A DNA stretch of 64,000 bases, taken from Ornithinimicrobium sp. F0845. GTDB taxonomy: Bacteria; Actinomycetota; Actinomycetes; Actinomycetales; Dermatophilaceae. Below are positions 25,902 through 35,844 of the stretch, one piece after another. Position numbers and translations under genes: made by a program. Position 1 is the stretch's first letter. Every line of letters starts with the position of its first letter. The stretch covers positions 1-64,000 of the forward strand of contig NZ_JALKAL010000014.1 of the NCBI RefSeq assembly GCF_023015765.1. Reading direction: 5' to 3'. Under the pieces are notes generated by a model. The model searched no databases, was not told where the DNA came from, and worked only from the letters and a program-made list of their open reading frames with translations.

Positions 25902-27500
25902 TCATGCCAGGGCGATGAGGTCCTGGTAGTCCTGGTTCCACATGTCCTCCACCCCGTCGGGCAGCAGCAGGACCCGCTCCGGCTCGAGCGCGGCGACCGC
26001 ACCCTCGTCGTGGCTGACCAGGACGACCGCGCCCTCGTAGGTCCGGAGTGCGGAGAGGACCTCCTCCCGGGAGGCCGGGTCCAGGTTGTTGGTGGGCTCG
26101 TCGAGCAGGAGCACGTTGGCGGCGGAGACGACGAGCATGGCCAGGGCCAGCCGGGTCTTCTCACCGCCGGACAGCACGCCCGCGGGCTTGTCGACGTCGT
26201 CGCCGGAGAAGAGGAAGGACCCCAGGACCTTGCGGGTCTCGGTGTCGTCGAGCTGCGGGGCGGCGGACCTCATGTTGGCCAGCACCGACCGGTCGACGTC
26301 GAGCGTCTCGTGCTCCTGGGCGTAGTAGCCGAGGCGCAGACCATGACCCGGCTCCACCTGGCCCGTGTCCGGCTCGTCGAGGCCGGCCAGGATGCGCAGC
26401 AGGGTGGTCTTGCCCGCACCGTTGAGCCCGAGGACCACGACCCGGGAACCGCGGTCGATGTTCAGGTCGACGTCGGTGAAGACCTCGAGGGAGCCGTAGG
26501 AGCGCGACAGGCCGCTCGCGGACAGCGGGGTGCGTCCGCACGGGGCGGGGGTGGGGAAACGGAGCTTGGCCACCCGGTCGACGACCCGCTCCCCCTCGAT
26601 GCCGGCGAGCAGCCGCTCAGCGCGCCGCGCCATGTTCTGCGCCGCGACGGCCTTGGTCGCCTTGGCGCGCATCTTGTCGGCCTGGGCGAGCAGTGCCGAG
26701 GCCTTCTTCTCGGCGTTGACCCGCTCGCGCTTGCGGCGCCGCTCGTCGGTCTCGCGCTGCAGGAGATAGGTCTTCCAGCCCATGTTGTACTGGTCGATCT
26801 CCGCCCGGTTGGCGTCCAGGTGGAACACCCGGTTGACGACCTGCTCGACCAGCTCCACGTCGTGGGAGATGACCAGCAGACCGCCCGGGTAGGTCTTGAG
26901 GTAGTCCCGGAGCCAGACGATCGAGTCGGCGTCCAGGTGGTTGGTGGGTTCGTCGAGCAGCAGCGTGGACGCGCCGCTGAACAGGATCCGCGCCAGTTCG
27001 ATGCGGCGGCGCTGACCACCGGAGAGGGTCGCCAGCTCCTGCTCCAGGACCCGGGTCGGCAGCCCGAGGCTGGAGGCGATCGAGGCGGCCTCGGACTCGG
27101 CGGCGTAGCCACCCCGGGACTCGAACTCGGCGTCGAGCCGCGCATAGCGGGCCATCGCCTTGGTCCGGACGGCCTCGTCCTCGCTGGCCATCCCGGCCTC
27201 GGCCGCGCGGAGGTTGCGGATCACCGAGTCCAGACCGCGGGCGGACAGGATCCGGTCGCGGCCCAGGACGTGCAGGTCGCCGGTGCGCGGGTCCTGCGGC
27301 AGGTAGCCGACGTCACCGCGCCGGGTGATGGTGCCCGCGGCCGGGTCGGCCTCCCCGGCCAGGACCTTGGTGAGAGTCGTCTTGCCGGCCCCGTTGCGAC
27401 CCACCAGGCCCACCCGGTCCCCCGGCGCGACCTGGAAGGTCACGTCGTCCATCAGGAGCCGGGATCCCGCGCGGAGCTCGACGCCCGAGGCTGTGATCAC
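25902..27500 (-). CDS. ABC-F family ATPase
   Basis: A soluble protein of 532 residues with two ATPase domains and no membrane part. The first has LVGRNGAGKTTLTKV and TLSGGQRRRIELARIL, the second VLGLNGAGKTTLLRI and VLSGGEKTRLALAMLV. Between them lies a basic coiled linker (ETDERRRKRERVNAEKKASA). ABC-F proteins act on ribosomes, some relieving stalled or drug-bound states. This one resembles the housekeeping type more than a known resistance type. It starts with GTG at 27500 and lies 16 bp before the ABC exporter. Confidence 0.9.
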   Translation of the reverse strand: MITASGVELRAGSRLLMDDVTFQVAPGDRVGLVGRNGAGKTTLTKVLAGEADPAAGTITRRGDVGYLPQDPRTGDLHVLGRDRILSARGLDSVIRNLRAAEAGMASEDEAVRTKAMARYARLDAEFESRGGYAAESEAASIASSLGLPTRVLEQELATLSGGQRRRIELARILFSGASTLLLDEPTNHLDADSIVWLRDYLKTYPGGLLVISHDVELVEQVVNRVFHLDANRAEIDQYNMGWKTYLLQRETDERRRKRERVNAEKKASALLAQADKMRAKATKAVAAQNMARRAERLLAGIEGERVVDRVAKLRFPTPAPCGRTPLSASGLSRSYGSLEVFTDVDLNIDRGSRVVVLGLNGAGKTTLLRILAGLDEPDTGQVEPGHGLRLGYYAQEHETLDVDRSVLANMRSAAPQLDDTETRKVLGSFLFSGDDVDKPAGVLSGGEKTRLALAMLVVSAANVLLLDEPTNNLDPASREEVLSALRTYEGAVVLVSHDEGAVAALEPERVLLLPDGVEDMWNQDYQDLIALA

Positions 27501-27615
27501 GTGCGGAGCTCCTCATGGACAGATTTGGGCGGTTTGTCGTGCCTGGTGGGCGGGAAGTGACTAGTCTACGCCTGAGGCGCGTTGTGCCGAGACACGAGAC
27601 GAGTGGAGTTGGGGC

Positions 27616-28539
27616 ATGACCTTCAAGGAGAACGCCCGGCTGGACACCAGCCAGGTCCGTAGTGGTGGTGGCGGGCGCGGCCGCTCCGGCGGCGGGGGCA
27701 TGGCCGTCGGCGGCGGGATCGGCGGCATCATCCTGCTCGTTCTCTACATGCTCTTCGGGGGCAACCTCGGTGGCACCAGCGGTGTGGCCGAGCCGGAGAC
27801 CTCCTGGAACTTCAGCGGGACCGAGGTCGAAGGCACCGGCGAGGAGGGCGCCTCGGGCGACTTCTCCCACTGCAAGACAGGGGCCGACGCCAACGAGTAC
27901 CGCGACTGCCTCGTCGTCGGCACGGTCAACAGCGTCCAGCAGTTCTGGTCCTCGGCGTGGTCGCAGTACCAGCCCGCCAAGACCGTCATCTTCTCCGGCG
28001 TGGTCAACACCGGCTGCGGCACGGCCAACAGCCAGGTCGGCCCGTTCTACTGCCCGCTGGATGAGCAGGTCTACATCGACGTGAGCTTCTTCGACCAGCT
28101 CGACCAGATGGGCGCCGACGGCGGCTCCCTGGCCCAGATGTATGTCGTGGGCCACGAGTACGGCCACCACGTCCAGAACCTCAACGGCGTCCTGGGCCGA
28201 GCCCAGCAGGACCCGCAGGGCCCCGAGTCCGGCGCCGTCCGCGTCGAGCTCCAGGCCGACTGCTACGCCGGCGTGTGGGTCGCCCACGCCGACGGCACCC
28301 GCCTCGGTCAGGAGGACGCGGCAATCCTCGAGCCCATCACGCGGGAGCAGATCCAGTCGGCGCTCAGCGCGGCCGAGGCCGTGGGCGACGACCGCATCCA
28401 GGAGACCATGCAGGGCCGGGTCACCCCGGAGAGCTGGACGCACGGCTCGTCTGCCCAGCGCCAGCACTGGTTCATGACCGGCTACCAGACCGGCGATCCC
28501 AACCAGTGCAACACCTTCGCCGCCGCTGACCTGGGATAG
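27616..28539 (+). CDS. Neutral zinc metallopeptidase (YpfJ family)
   Basis: A protein of 307 residues with a glycine/arginine-rich cytoplasmic start, one membrane helix at about 32-48 (GGIGGIILLVLYMLFGG) and an external domain. The zinc motif is YVVGHEYGHHVQNL, with a further ligand likely in VELQADCYAGVW. It has four or more cysteines outside the membrane (HCKTG, YRDCL, NTGCGT, FYCPL), possibly disulfide-bonded. Known as neutral zinc metallopeptidase (DUF2342-like/YpfJ); its natural substrate is unknown. Confidence 0.9.
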   Translation: MTFKENARLDTSQVRSGGGGRGRSGGGGMAVGGGIGGIILLVLYMLFGGNLGGTSGVAEPETSWNFSGTEVEGTGEEGASGDFSHCKTGADANEYRDCLVVGTVNSVQQFWSSAWSQYQPAKTVIFSGVVNTGCGTANSQVGPFYCPLDEQVYIDVSFFDQLDQMGADGGSLAQMYVVGHEYGHHVQNLNGVLGRAQQDPQGPESGAVRVELQADCYAGVWVAHADGTRLGQEDAAILEPITREQIQSALSAAEAVGDDRIQETMQGRVTPESWTHGSSAQRQHWFMTGYQTGDPNQCNTFAAADLG

Positions 28540-28614
28540 GCGCCGCCGCACTCCTGCTCTTTCTTCTAGGCGGGGCACCGTGCAGTTGCCGGGTCGAGGC
28601 ACCGTCCAGGTGGC

Positions 28615-29232
28615 TCAGGGCGGCTCAGCGATGCCGATGCGGGTGGCCCTCCCACGGCGCAGCGTGTCCTGCAGGACCTTCAGCCGGGGATCCGGGATGT
28701 CGTAGAACTCCCGGCGCGGGAGCTCTCCCACGCGCGCCAGCAGCGGATCGTCCAGCACCTGGCGCACCAGGGCCTTGTCGCCACCGACGACGAGCCCGTC
28801 CACGACCGGCCCACGCGGCTCCAGCAACCGGTCCGCGGCCTGCTGTGCGACCCGCTGGACCAGCGCGTCGGCCTGGTTGCCGCGGCGGCGGGCGAACCGT
28901 TGCTGGGACCATCCGCCCGCCGCCGTACGGGACTGGGCATAGCGGGTCCCGCAGTGGTGGTCGGTGAGCCGGTCCCCCTCAGCCAGCCCCACGGCATACC
29001 CACCCCTGCGGACCAGCACCAGACCGAGGCGAGCCGGCAGGTCGACCACACCCGGGGCCCAAGCCAGCACCTCGGCGACAGCACCATCGGGAGCGGACAG
29101 CACCAGCGGCACGGCCCCCGGGTCGGCCCCGGGGGACCGCTCCGGCACGCCGTGCCGCTGTGTGAAGCCGTCGATCCACCGGTCCAGGCGGGTCGGGTCG
29201 ATCTCGACCACCCGCGCGGGGCCGGTGCTCAC
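28615..29232 (-). CDS. acVLRF1-like peptidyl-tRNA hydrolase/release factor
   Basis: A protein of 205 residues that matches the actinobacterial Vms1-like release factor family. The diagnostic stretch is TRYAQSRTAAGGWSQQRFAR, with the glutamine of the GSQ-type loop used to release nascent chains from peptidyl-tRNA in ribosome quality control. The C-terminal FYDIPDPRLKVLQDTLRRGR is also family-typical. The start is a GTG at 29232, four bases after the sufT stop, so it is the last gene of the SUF operon. The family call is from memory of its motifs. Confidence 0.75.
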   Translation of the reverse strand: MSTGPARVVEIDPTRLDRWIDGFTQRHGVPERSPGADPGAVPLVLSAPDGAVAEVLAWAPGVVDLPARLGLVLVRRGGYAVGLAEGDRLTDHHCGTRYAQSRTAAGGWSQQRFARRRGNQADALVQRVAQQAADRLLEPRGPVVDGLVVGGDKALVRQVLDDPLLARVGELPRREFYDIPDPRLKVLQDTLRRGRATRIGIAEPP

Positions 29233-29236
29233 CGGC

Positions 29237-29563
29237 TCAGACGTTGAAGCCGAGGGCGCGCAGCTGCTCGCGGCCCTCCGGGGTGATCTTGTCCGGGCCC
29301 CACGGCGGCATCCAGACCCAGTTGATGCGGTGGCTGGACACCAGGCCTTCCAGGACCGTGGCGACCTGCTCCTCGATGACATCGGTCAGCGGGCAGGCGG
29401 CGCTGGTCAGGGTCATGTCGATGACCGCGTGCGACTGGGCGTCCACGGTCAGGCCGTAGATCAGGCCCAGGTCCACGACGTTGATCCCCAGCTCGGGGTC
29501 GACGACGTCGTGCAGGGCCTCCTCGACGTCCGCGACGTTGGGCGGTGTGGTGGTCGTGCTCAT
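29237..29563 (-). CDS. sufT: SufT / MIP18-family Fe-S assembly factor
   Basis: A protein of 108 residues of the DUF59/MIP18 family, with the VVDPELGINVVDLGLIYGL core and the cysteine in SAACPLTDVIEEQV that helps Fe-S maturation. It lies between sufU and the acVLRF1 gene and is part of the SUF operon, as in mycobacteria (Rv1466). Confidence 0.93.
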   Translation of the reverse strand: MSTTTTPPNVADVEEALHDVVDPELGINVVDLGLIYGLTVDAQSHAVIDMTLTSAACPLTDVIEEQVATVLEGLVSSHRINWVWMPPWGPDKITPEGREQLRALGFNV

Positions 29564-29593
29564 CGGGTCCTCCTCGGTGGTGGTCTCAGGGTC

Positions 29594-30058
29594 TCACGGT
29601 CGGCTGGGAGCGGTCTCGGACACCACGGAGATGTCCTCACCGGTCCGGGCCAGGGCGTCGGTGAAGGCGGTCCAGCCCAGCAGCGCGCACTTGACGCGGG
29701 ACGGATAGCGGGACACGCCGGCGAAGGCGACGCCGTCGCCGATCTCCTCGGGGTCGCCCGCGTCGGCGCCCTTGCTGGTCAGCATGCGGCGCATCGCCAG
29801 GAAGGTCTCCAGGGCCTCATCGACCGGGTGGCCGATCGTCTCCTCGGCCAGCACCGAGGTCGCCGCGATCGAGATGGAGCACCCCTGCGCGTCGTAGGAC
29901 ACGTCGTGGATGACGCCGTCGGCGACCTGCACCCGCAGCGTCACCTCGTCGCCGCAGGTCGGGTTGACGTGGTGCACCTCGGCGCCGAAAGGTTCGCGCA
30001 GCCCGACGTGCTGCGGGTGCTTGGCGTGGTCGAGGATCAGCTCGCCGTACAGGTCCAT
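29594..30058 (-). CDS. sufU: SufU-type Fe-S assembly protein
   Basis: A protein of 154 residues with the three conserved cysteines in NPTCGDEVTL, AQGCSISIAA and RVKCALLGW, plus D43-type zinc ligation in the first motif. In Gram-positive bacteria SufU is a zinc-dependent sulfurtransferase that takes the persulfide from SufS. It follows sufS by 9 bp. Confidence 0.95.
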   Translation of the reverse strand: MDLYGELILDHAKHPQHVGLREPFGAEVHHVNPTCGDEVTLRVQVADGVIHDVSYDAQGCSISIAATSVLAEETIGHPVDEALETFLAMRRMLTSKGADAGDPEEIGDGVAFAGVSRYPSRVKCALLGWTAFTDALARTGEDISVVSETAPSRP

Positions 30059-30067
30059 CCGTCCTCC

Positions 30068-31360
30068 TCAGGCACTCAGTCCGAAGACGCCGGGCACCGT
30101 GTCCAGCGCCTCGATGAAGGCATCGATGTCGCCGCGGGTGGTGTAGACCGAGAAGCTCGCGCGGGTGCTGGCCGGCACGCCCAGCCGACGGTGCAGCGGC
30201 CAGGCGCAGTGGTGCCCGGTGCGCACGGCGATGCCCCGGTCGTCCAGGACCTGCCCCACGTCGTGCGGGTGGATCCCCTCGACGGTGAAGGCGACGGCTC
30301 CGACGCGCCGGGCCGGGTCGGTGGGCCCGAGGACCCGCACCCACGGCCGCTCCGCCAACTGCTCCAGACAGTATGCCGTGAGCTCGGTGTCGTGCTGATG
30401 GACCCGGTCCATCCCGGTCTCGGTGAGGTACTCCACCGCCGTCGCGAGCCCGACGGCCTGGGCGGCCATCGGCACACCGGCCTCGAAACGCTGGGGCGGC
30501 GGGGCGTAGGTCGAGCGATCCATGTGGACCAGCTCGATCATCGAGCCGCCGGTGATGAACGGCGGCATCGCGGCCAGCAGCTCGGGACGACCCCAGAGGA
30601 CGCCGATCCCGGAGGGGCCGAGCACCTTGTGGCCGGTGAACGCCAGGAAATCTACCCCCAGGGCCTGCACGTCGACCGGCAGGTGCGGCACCGACTGGCA
30701 GGCGTCGACCAGGGTGAGCGCGCCGACGGCCCTCGCCGCCGCGACCAGCGGAGCGAGGTCGTTGAGCGTGCCCAGGACGTTGGAGACCTGGGTGAAGGCG
30801 AGCACCTTGGTCCGCTCCCCCACCACGGTTGCCGGGTCCTCCAGGTAGCCGTCGTCGGTGACTCCGATCCACCGCAGGGTGGCTCCGGTGCGTCGCGCCA
30901 GCTCCTGCCAGGGCACGAGGTTAGCGTGGTGCTCCATCTCGGTGACGACGATCTCGTTGCCGGGCCCGAGCTGCAGCCGGGCAGCCACCTCCGGGTCGGC
31001 CCCGTCGATCGCCCCCGGGGCGCCCGCGTTGCTCATCGCGTAGGCGACGAGGTTGATCGCCTCGGTCCCGTTCTTGGTGAAGACGACCTCGTCGGGCCGG
31101 GCCCCGATGAACCGGGCCACCGTGGCGCGCGCTGCCTCGAAGGCCTCGGTGGCCTCCTCGGCGAGCTGGTGCGCGCCACGGTGCACGGCGGCGTTGCGGG
31201 TGGAGTAGTACTCCTGCTCGGCCTCCAGGACGCACCACGGCTTCTGGGCGGTCGCGCCGCTGTCCAGGTAGACCAGCGGGCGTCCGTCACGCACGGTGCG
31301 CGCGAGCACGGGGAAGTCCGCCCGGATCCGGGCCAGCTCCTTCTCCGTGAACGCGGGCAT
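30068..31360 (-). CDS. sufS: Cysteine desulfurase SufS
   Basis: A PLP enzyme of 430 residues that removes sulfur from cysteine for Fe-S assembly. The PLP lysine is in FTGHKVLGPSGIGVL and the persulfide cysteine in RTGHHCAWPLHRRLG (near residue 385). Type II desulfurase features fit a SufU partner. Its first base overlaps the stop of sufC. Confidence 0.96.
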   Translation of the reverse strand: MPAFTEKELARIRADFPVLARTVRDGRPLVYLDSGATAQKPWCVLEAEQEYYSTRNAAVHRGAHQLAEEATEAFEAARATVARFIGARPDEVVFTKNGTEAINLVAYAMSNAGAPGAIDGADPEVAARLQLGPGNEIVVTEMEHHANLVPWQELARRTGATLRWIGVTDDGYLEDPATVVGERTKVLAFTQVSNVLGTLNDLAPLVAAARAVGALTLVDACQSVPHLPVDVQALGVDFLAFTGHKVLGPSGIGVLWGRPELLAAMPPFITGGSMIELVHMDRSTYAPPPQRFEAGVPMAAQAVGLATAVEYLTETGMDRVHQHDTELTAYCLEQLAERPWVRVLGPTDPARRVGAVAFTVEGIHPHDVGQVLDDRGIAVRTGHHCAWPLHRRLGVPASTRASFSVYTTRGDIDAFIEALDTVPGVFGLSA

Positions 31361-32121
31361 CAGACCGCGGCAGCCTGCAGGTAGCGGTCGTAGCCCTCGT
31401 TCTCCAGCCGGTCCGCCAGCTCCGGGCCACCGGACTCGGCGACGCGGCCGTTGACGAAGACGTGCACGTGGTCGGGGTTGATGTAGCGCAGGATCCGCGT
31501 GTAGTGCGTGATCAGCATGACCCCGAGGCCGGTGTTCTCCTTGACGCGGTTGACGCCCTCGGCGACGACCTTGAGCGCGTCGACGTCCAGGCCGGAGTCG
31601 GTCTCGTCCAGCACCGCGATCTTGGGCTGGAGCAGCTCCATCTGCAGGATCTCGTGGCGCTTCTTCTCACCACCGGAGAAGCCCTCGTTGACGTTGCGCT
31701 CGGCGAAGGAGGCGTCCATGCGAAGGGCCTCCATGGCGCCCTTCATGTCCTTGACCCAGGTGCGCAGCTTGGGGGCCTCGCCGTCGATGGAGGTCTTGGC
31801 GGTGCGCAGGAAGTTGGACACGGTCACACCGGGGACCTCGACGGGGTACTGCATGGCCAGGAACAGGCCGGCCTGGGCGCGCTCGTCGACACCCATCGCC
31901 AGCACGTCCTCACCGTCGAGGGTGATGGTGCCGCTGGTGACGGTGTACTTCGGGTGGCCCGCGACGGCGTAGGCCAGGGTCGACTTGCCGGAGCCGTTGG
32001 GTCCCATGATGGCGTGGGTCTCCCCCGAGTTGATGGTCAGGTCGACCCCGCGCAGGATCACCTTCTCCTCGGTGTCGGTCTCCACGGTGACGTGCAGGTC
32101 ACGGATCTCAAGAGTGGTCAT
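31360..32121 (-). CDS. sufC: Fe-S assembly ATPase SufC
   Basis: An ABC-type ATPase of 253 residues that drives the SufBCD scaffold. Walker A is IMGPNGSGKSTLAYAV, the signature is GFSGGEKKRHEILQM and Walker B is IAVLDETDSGLDVDAL, the SufC form with E-T-D-S. It sits between the Rieske gene and sufS. Confidence 0.97.
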   Translation of the reverse strand: MTTLEIRDLHVTVETDTEEKVILRGVDLTINSGETHAIMGPNGSGKSTLAYAVAGHPKYTVTSGTITLDGEDVLAMGVDERAQAGLFLAMQYPVEVPGVTVSNFLRTAKTSIDGEAPKLRTWVKDMKGAMEALRMDASFAERNVNEGFSGGEKKRHEILQMELLQPKIAVLDETDSGLDVDALKVVAEGVNRVKENTGLGVMLITHYTRILRYINPDHVHVFVNGRVAESGGPELADRLENEGYDRYLQAAAV

Positions 32122-32146
32122 CTGTTTCTCCTCGAAGGCTTGGTGG

Positions 32147-32497
32147 TCAGTCGCTGAGGGCGACGAGGACGTCCTCGCCCTCGATCTTCACGGTGTGTAT
32201 GGCGATGGGCTGGGTGGCGGGCAGGCCGGTCGGCTCCCCGGTGGTCATGTCGAAGCGCGAGCCGTGCAGCCAGCACTCGACGGTGTGGCCCTCCACGTCG
32301 CCCTCGGAGAGGGAGACGTTGGCGTGGGTGCACGTGTCGTCGAACGCGTGCACCCGGCCGCTGGAGTCGCGGGCGACGGCGACCAGGCGTCCGTCGAAGC
32401 TGGCCTGGACCGCGCCCACCTCGGGCAGGTCGGCCAGCGTGCAGACCCGGACGAAGGACTGCTGTCCCAGGTCGCCGGTCCGGAGGGACTCGGTCAT
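32147..32497 (-). CDS. Rieske-type ferredoxin in the SUF operon
   Basis: A protein of 116 residues with the two Rieske half-motifs CTHANVSL and CWLHGSRF (C-x-H ... C-x2-H), which bind a 2Fe-2S cluster. It is a small non-heme ferredoxin like those of dioxygenase systems. Its ATG overlaps the sufD stop (ATGA). The likely role is electron supply for cluster assembly; this is inferred from position. Confidence 0.92.
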   Translation of the reverse strand: MTESLRTGDLGQQSFVRVCTLADLPEVGAVQASFDGRLVAVARDSSGRVHAFDDTCTHANVSLSEGDVEGHTVECWLHGSRFDMTTGEPTGLPATQPIAIHTVKIEGEDVLVALSD

Positions 32498-33711
32498 GCA
32501 GTCGCCGCCATGTCGGTCGCGAGCTCCTCCTCGATGGCCGCCATGAGGGTGTCGACGACCTCGGGCACACCGATCTTGGCGATGATGTCGGCGAAGAAGC
32601 CACGCACCACCAGGCGGCGGGCGTTGGTCTCGTCGATGCCGCGCGACATCAGGTAGAAGAGCTGCTCGTCGTCGAACCGGCCGGTGGAGCTGGCGTGCCC
32701 GGCACCGGCGATCTCGCCGGTCTCGATCTCCAGGTTGGGGATGGAGTCGGCCCGGGCGCCGTCGGTGAGCACCAGGTTGCGGTTCAGCTCGTAGGTGTCG
32801 ATCCCCTCGGCCTCCTTGCGGATCAGCACGTCGCCGACCCAGACCGTGTGCGCACCGTCGCCCTGCAGGGCACCCTTGTAGGTGACCAGGGACTGGGTGT
32901 GCGGGGTGTTGTGGTCGACGAAGGAGCGGTGCTCCAGGTGCTGGCCGGCGTCGGCGAAGTAGACACCCAGGAGGGTGGCGTCGCCGCCGGGTCCGTCGTA
33001 GCGCACGTTGGAGTTGACCCGCACGATCGAGCCGCCGAGGCTCACCGAGATGTGCTTGTAGGTGGCGTCGCGGCCGACCTGGGCATCGTGCTGCCCGAGG
33101 TGGACCGCGTCGTCCTCCCATCGCTGCAGGGTGACGACGGTCAGGTCGGCGCCCTCCCCGACGATGACCTCCAGGTTGCCCCGGTGGTCGGCGGAGCCGG
33201 TGTGGTCCAGGATCAGCAGGCCCTTGCTGTGGTGGCCCGCCTCGACGACGTAGTGCGCGCTGGACAGGCGTCCCGCGCCGTTGCCGTGGACGTTGACTCG
33301 CAGCGGCTCGGCATACTCCTTCTCCGCCTCCAGCGTGAGGTAGAGCGCCTCGGGGGTGTGGGCCGACGCGACGACCGCGCCGCGGTCGCCCGGCACCAGC
33401 ACGGTGCCGCGCGGCGCCTGGCCGGGGGCCAGCGAGGGACCCATCAGGTCCAGCACGCCGGACACGTCGTAGTCCGCCGGGTGGTCGATGCCGTTGGTGT
33501 CATCGCCCCGGATGTCGTCGGCCTCGTCGGCGAAGACCCCGCCCAGGCGGTCGACCGGGGTGAAGCGCCACTCCTCCTCGCGCCCGTTGGGCACCGGGAA
33601 GTCGCTGACCTCGAAGGAGGTCAGGCGCGCGGCGCGAGACTCCTCGGGGGCGGCCCCGACGGTGCTCTGGGGGTCGACGTGGGTCGTGGGCTTGTCGGTG
33701 AGCAGGGTCAT
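32494..33711 (-). CDS. sufD: Fe-S assembly scaffold SufD
   Basis: A protein of 405 residues with the beta-helix SufBD core. It ends with [20 protein letters not shown], the same motif seen in SufB ([20 protein letters not shown]). It forms the SufBC2D complex. Its start touches the sufB stop at 33711. Confidence 0.96.
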   Translation of the reverse strand: MTLLTDKPTTHVDPQSTVGAAPEESRAARLTSFEVSDFPVPNGREEEWRFTPVDRLGGVFADEADDIRGDDTNGIDHPADYDVSGVLDLMGPSLAPGQAPRGTVLVPGDRGAVVASAHTPEALYLTLEAEKEYAEPLRVNVHGNGAGRLSSAHYVVEAGHHSKGLLILDHTGSADHRGNLEVIVGEGADLTVVTLQRWEDDAVHLGQHDAQVGRDATYKHISVSLGGSIVRVNSNVRYDGPGGDATLLGVYFADAGQHLEHRSFVDHNTPHTQSLVTYKGALQGDGAHTVWVGDVLIRKEAEGIDTYELNRNLVLTDGARADSIPNLEIETGEIAGAGHASSTGRFDDEQLFYLMSRGIDETNARRLVVRGFFADIIAKIGVPEVVDTLMAAIEEELATDMAATA

Positions 33712-35132
33712 CAGCCGACGGCTCCTTCCATCTGCAGCTCGATGAGGCGGTTGAGTTCGAGGGCGTACTCCATGGGCAGCTCGCGGGCGATCGGCTCGAC
33801 GAAGCCACGGACGATCATCGCCATGGCCTCGGTCTCGCTCAGGCCGCGGGACATCAGGTAGAACAGCTGGTTCTCCGAGACCTTCGAGACCGTGGCCTCG
33901 TGGGCCATCTGCACGTCGTCCTCGCGGATGTCGTTGTACGGGTAGGTGTCCGAGCGGGAGATCTGGTCGACCAGCAGGGCGTCGCAGACGACGCTGGACC
34001 GACTGTTCTTGGCGCCCTCGAGCACCTGGACCAGGCCGCGGTATGACGTGCGCCCACCACCGCGGGCCACCGACTTGGAGACGATGGTCGAGGAGGTGTT
34101 CGGCGCGGCGTGCACCATCTTGGAGCCGGCGTCCTGGTGCTGGCCCTCCCCGGCGAAGGCGACCGACAGGGTCTCACCCTTGGCGTGCTCGCCCAGCAGG
34201 AAGACCGCCGGATACTTCATGGTGACCTTGGAGCCGATGTTGCCGTCGATCCACTCCATGGTCGCGCCCTCGGCGCACGTCGCGCGCTTGGTGACCAGGT
34301 TGTAGACGTTGTTCGACCAGTTCTGGATCGTGGTGTAGCGCACCCGGGCGTTCTTCTTGACGATGATCTCGACGACCGCGCTGTGCAGGCTGTCGGTGTT
34401 GTAGATCGGGGCGGTGCAGCCCTCGACGTAGTGCACGGAAGAGCCCTCGTCGGCGATGATCAGGGTCCGCTCGAACTGGCCCATGTTCTCGGTGTTGATC
34501 CGGAAGTAAGCCTGCAGCGGGATCTCCACGTGGACGCCCGGCGGGACGTAGACGAAGGAGCCGCCGGACCAGACCGAGGTGTTCAGCGCGGAGAACTTGT
34601 TGTCACCCGAGGGGATGACCGAGCCGAAGTACTCACGGAACAGGTCCTCGTGCTCACGGAGCGCGGTGTCGGTGTCCAGGAAGAGGACGCCCTGCTCCTC
34701 CAGGTCCTCACGGATCTGGTGGTAGACGACCTCGGACTCGTACTGTGCCGCGACACCGGCGACCAGGCGCTGCTTCTCGGCCTCCGGGATGCCCAGCCGG
34801 TCGTAGGTGTTCTTGATGTCCTCGGGCAGGTCCTCCCAGCTGGTGGCCTGCTTCTCGGTGGACCGGACGAAGTACTTGATGTTGTCGAAGTCGATGTCCG
34901 AGAGGTCGCTGCCCCACGTCGGCATCGGCTTCTTGTCGAACAGCCGCAGGGCCTTGAGCCGCTGCTCGGTCATCCAGGCGGGCTCGGCCTTGCGTGCCGA
35001 GATGTCCTTGACGACGTCCTCGTTGAGGCCGCGCTTGGCCGAGGCTCCGGCTACGTCGCTGTCCGCCCAGCCGTACTCGTACTTGCCCAGGTCCTTCAGA
35101 CCTGGGTTGAGCTCTTCGATGTTGGTGCTCAT
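33711..35132 (-). CDS. sufB: Fe-S assembly scaffold SufB
   Basis: A protein of 473 residues, the main scaffold on which Fe-S clusters are built. [18 protein letters not shown] and [20 protein letters not shown] are typical. The [19 protein letters not shown] motif holds the conserved cysteine. No intein interrupts it, unlike in M. tuberculosis. Its ATG overlaps the sufR stop (ATGA at 35129-35132). Confidence 0.97.
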   Translation of the reverse strand: MSTNIEELNPGLKDLGKYEYGWADSDVAGASAKRGLNEDVVKDISARKAEPAWMTEQRLKALRLFDKKPMPTWGSDLSDIDFDNIKYFVRSTEKQATSWEDLPEDIKNTYDRLGIPEAEKQRLVAGVAAQYESEVVYHQIREDLEEQGVLFLDTDTALREHEDLFREYFGSVIPSGDNKFSALNTSVWSGGSFVYVPPGVHVEIPLQAYFRINTENMGQFERTLIIADEGSSVHYVEGCTAPIYNTDSLHSAVVEIIVKKNARVRYTTIQNWSNNVYNLVTKRATCAEGATMEWIDGNIGSKVTMKYPAVFLLGEHAKGETLSVAFAGEGQHQDAGSKMVHAAPNTSSTIVSKSVARGGGRTSYRGLVQVLEGAKNSRSSVVCDALLVDQISRSDTYPYNDIREDDVQMAHEATVSKVSENQLFYLMSRGLSETEAMAMIVRGFVEPIARELPMEYALELNRLIELQMEGAVG

Positions 35133-35842
35133 CGCATAGACCTTCCTTCGGGGGACTCGACGACAACCGGGCCCTCGCTCAGGGCTCCGGTGGGGATGTA
35201 GGTGGTGCAGACGTGCTCGCCACCGGCCAGGGTGGCCAGGCGCTGCACGTGGACGCCGAGCAGCCGCGAGATGGCCTCGGTCTCGGCGTCACAGAACTGA
35301 CGGAACTCGGTGGCGACGTTGCGCACCGGGCAATGACCCTGGCACAACTGGATCCCGGCCAGGCCGGTGCCCTGGGCCACCGGGCGTGTCGAGGCGGCGA
35401 AACCCTCCGCGGACAGGGCCTCGGACAGTGCTTCGATCCGGGCGACCAGGTCGTCGCCCGCGGCGTCGACCGCGGTGCGCAGCCGCTCCTCCAGAGCGTG
35501 GATCTGCTCCTCGGCGAACTCCTCGACGGCGGCCTCCCCGGAGCGCTCCGACAGGAACTTCAGCGCTGCGGTGGCGACATCGTCGTAGGTGTTGGCCATC
35601 TGCTCCTGACCGCGCTCGGTGAGCACGAAGCTGCGGGCGGGGCGACCGCGACCGCGACGGCGGGTGACGGCCTCGTGCTCGACGATCAGCTCGCCCTCCT
35701 CGAGGGCGTCCAGGTGGCGGCGCACGGCGGCGGGCGTGAGCCCGAGCAGGCCGGCCAGGTCGCGGGCGGAGATCGGCCCGCGCTCGCCGATGGTCCGACG
35801 GACGCGGTCCCGGGTCCGGGACTCAGCGCTGCCGTCTGCCAT
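35129..35842 (-). CDS. sufR: SUF operon repressor SufR
   Basis: A protein of about 237 residues with an N-terminal DeoR/ArsR-like winged helix ([20 protein letters not shown], about residues 27-46) and a C-terminal domain with cysteines in [16 protein letters not shown] and [10 protein letters not shown]. These probably hold an Fe-S cluster, so that the protein represses the operon when clusters are plentiful. The start is ATG 35842; an ATG three codons upstream (35851) is also possible. Confidence 0.94.
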   Translation of the reverse strand: MADGSAESRTRDRVRRTIGERGPISARDLAGLLGLTPAAVRRHLDALEEGELIVEHEAVTRRRGRGRPARSFVLTERGQEQMANTYDDVATAALKFLSERSGEAAVEEFAEEQIHALEERLRTAVDAAGDDLVARIEALSEALSAEGFAASTRPVAQGTGLAGIQLCQGHCPVRNVATEFRQFCDAETEAISRLLGVHVQRLATLAGGEHVCTTYIPTGALSEGPVVVESPEGRSMR

Positions 35843-35844
35843 AA

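Noticed and set aside
25902-27500. Antibiotic resistance ABC-F protein
   Set aside because: The linker and overall form look like the housekeeping type, and no drug-related genes or leader attenuator were seen.
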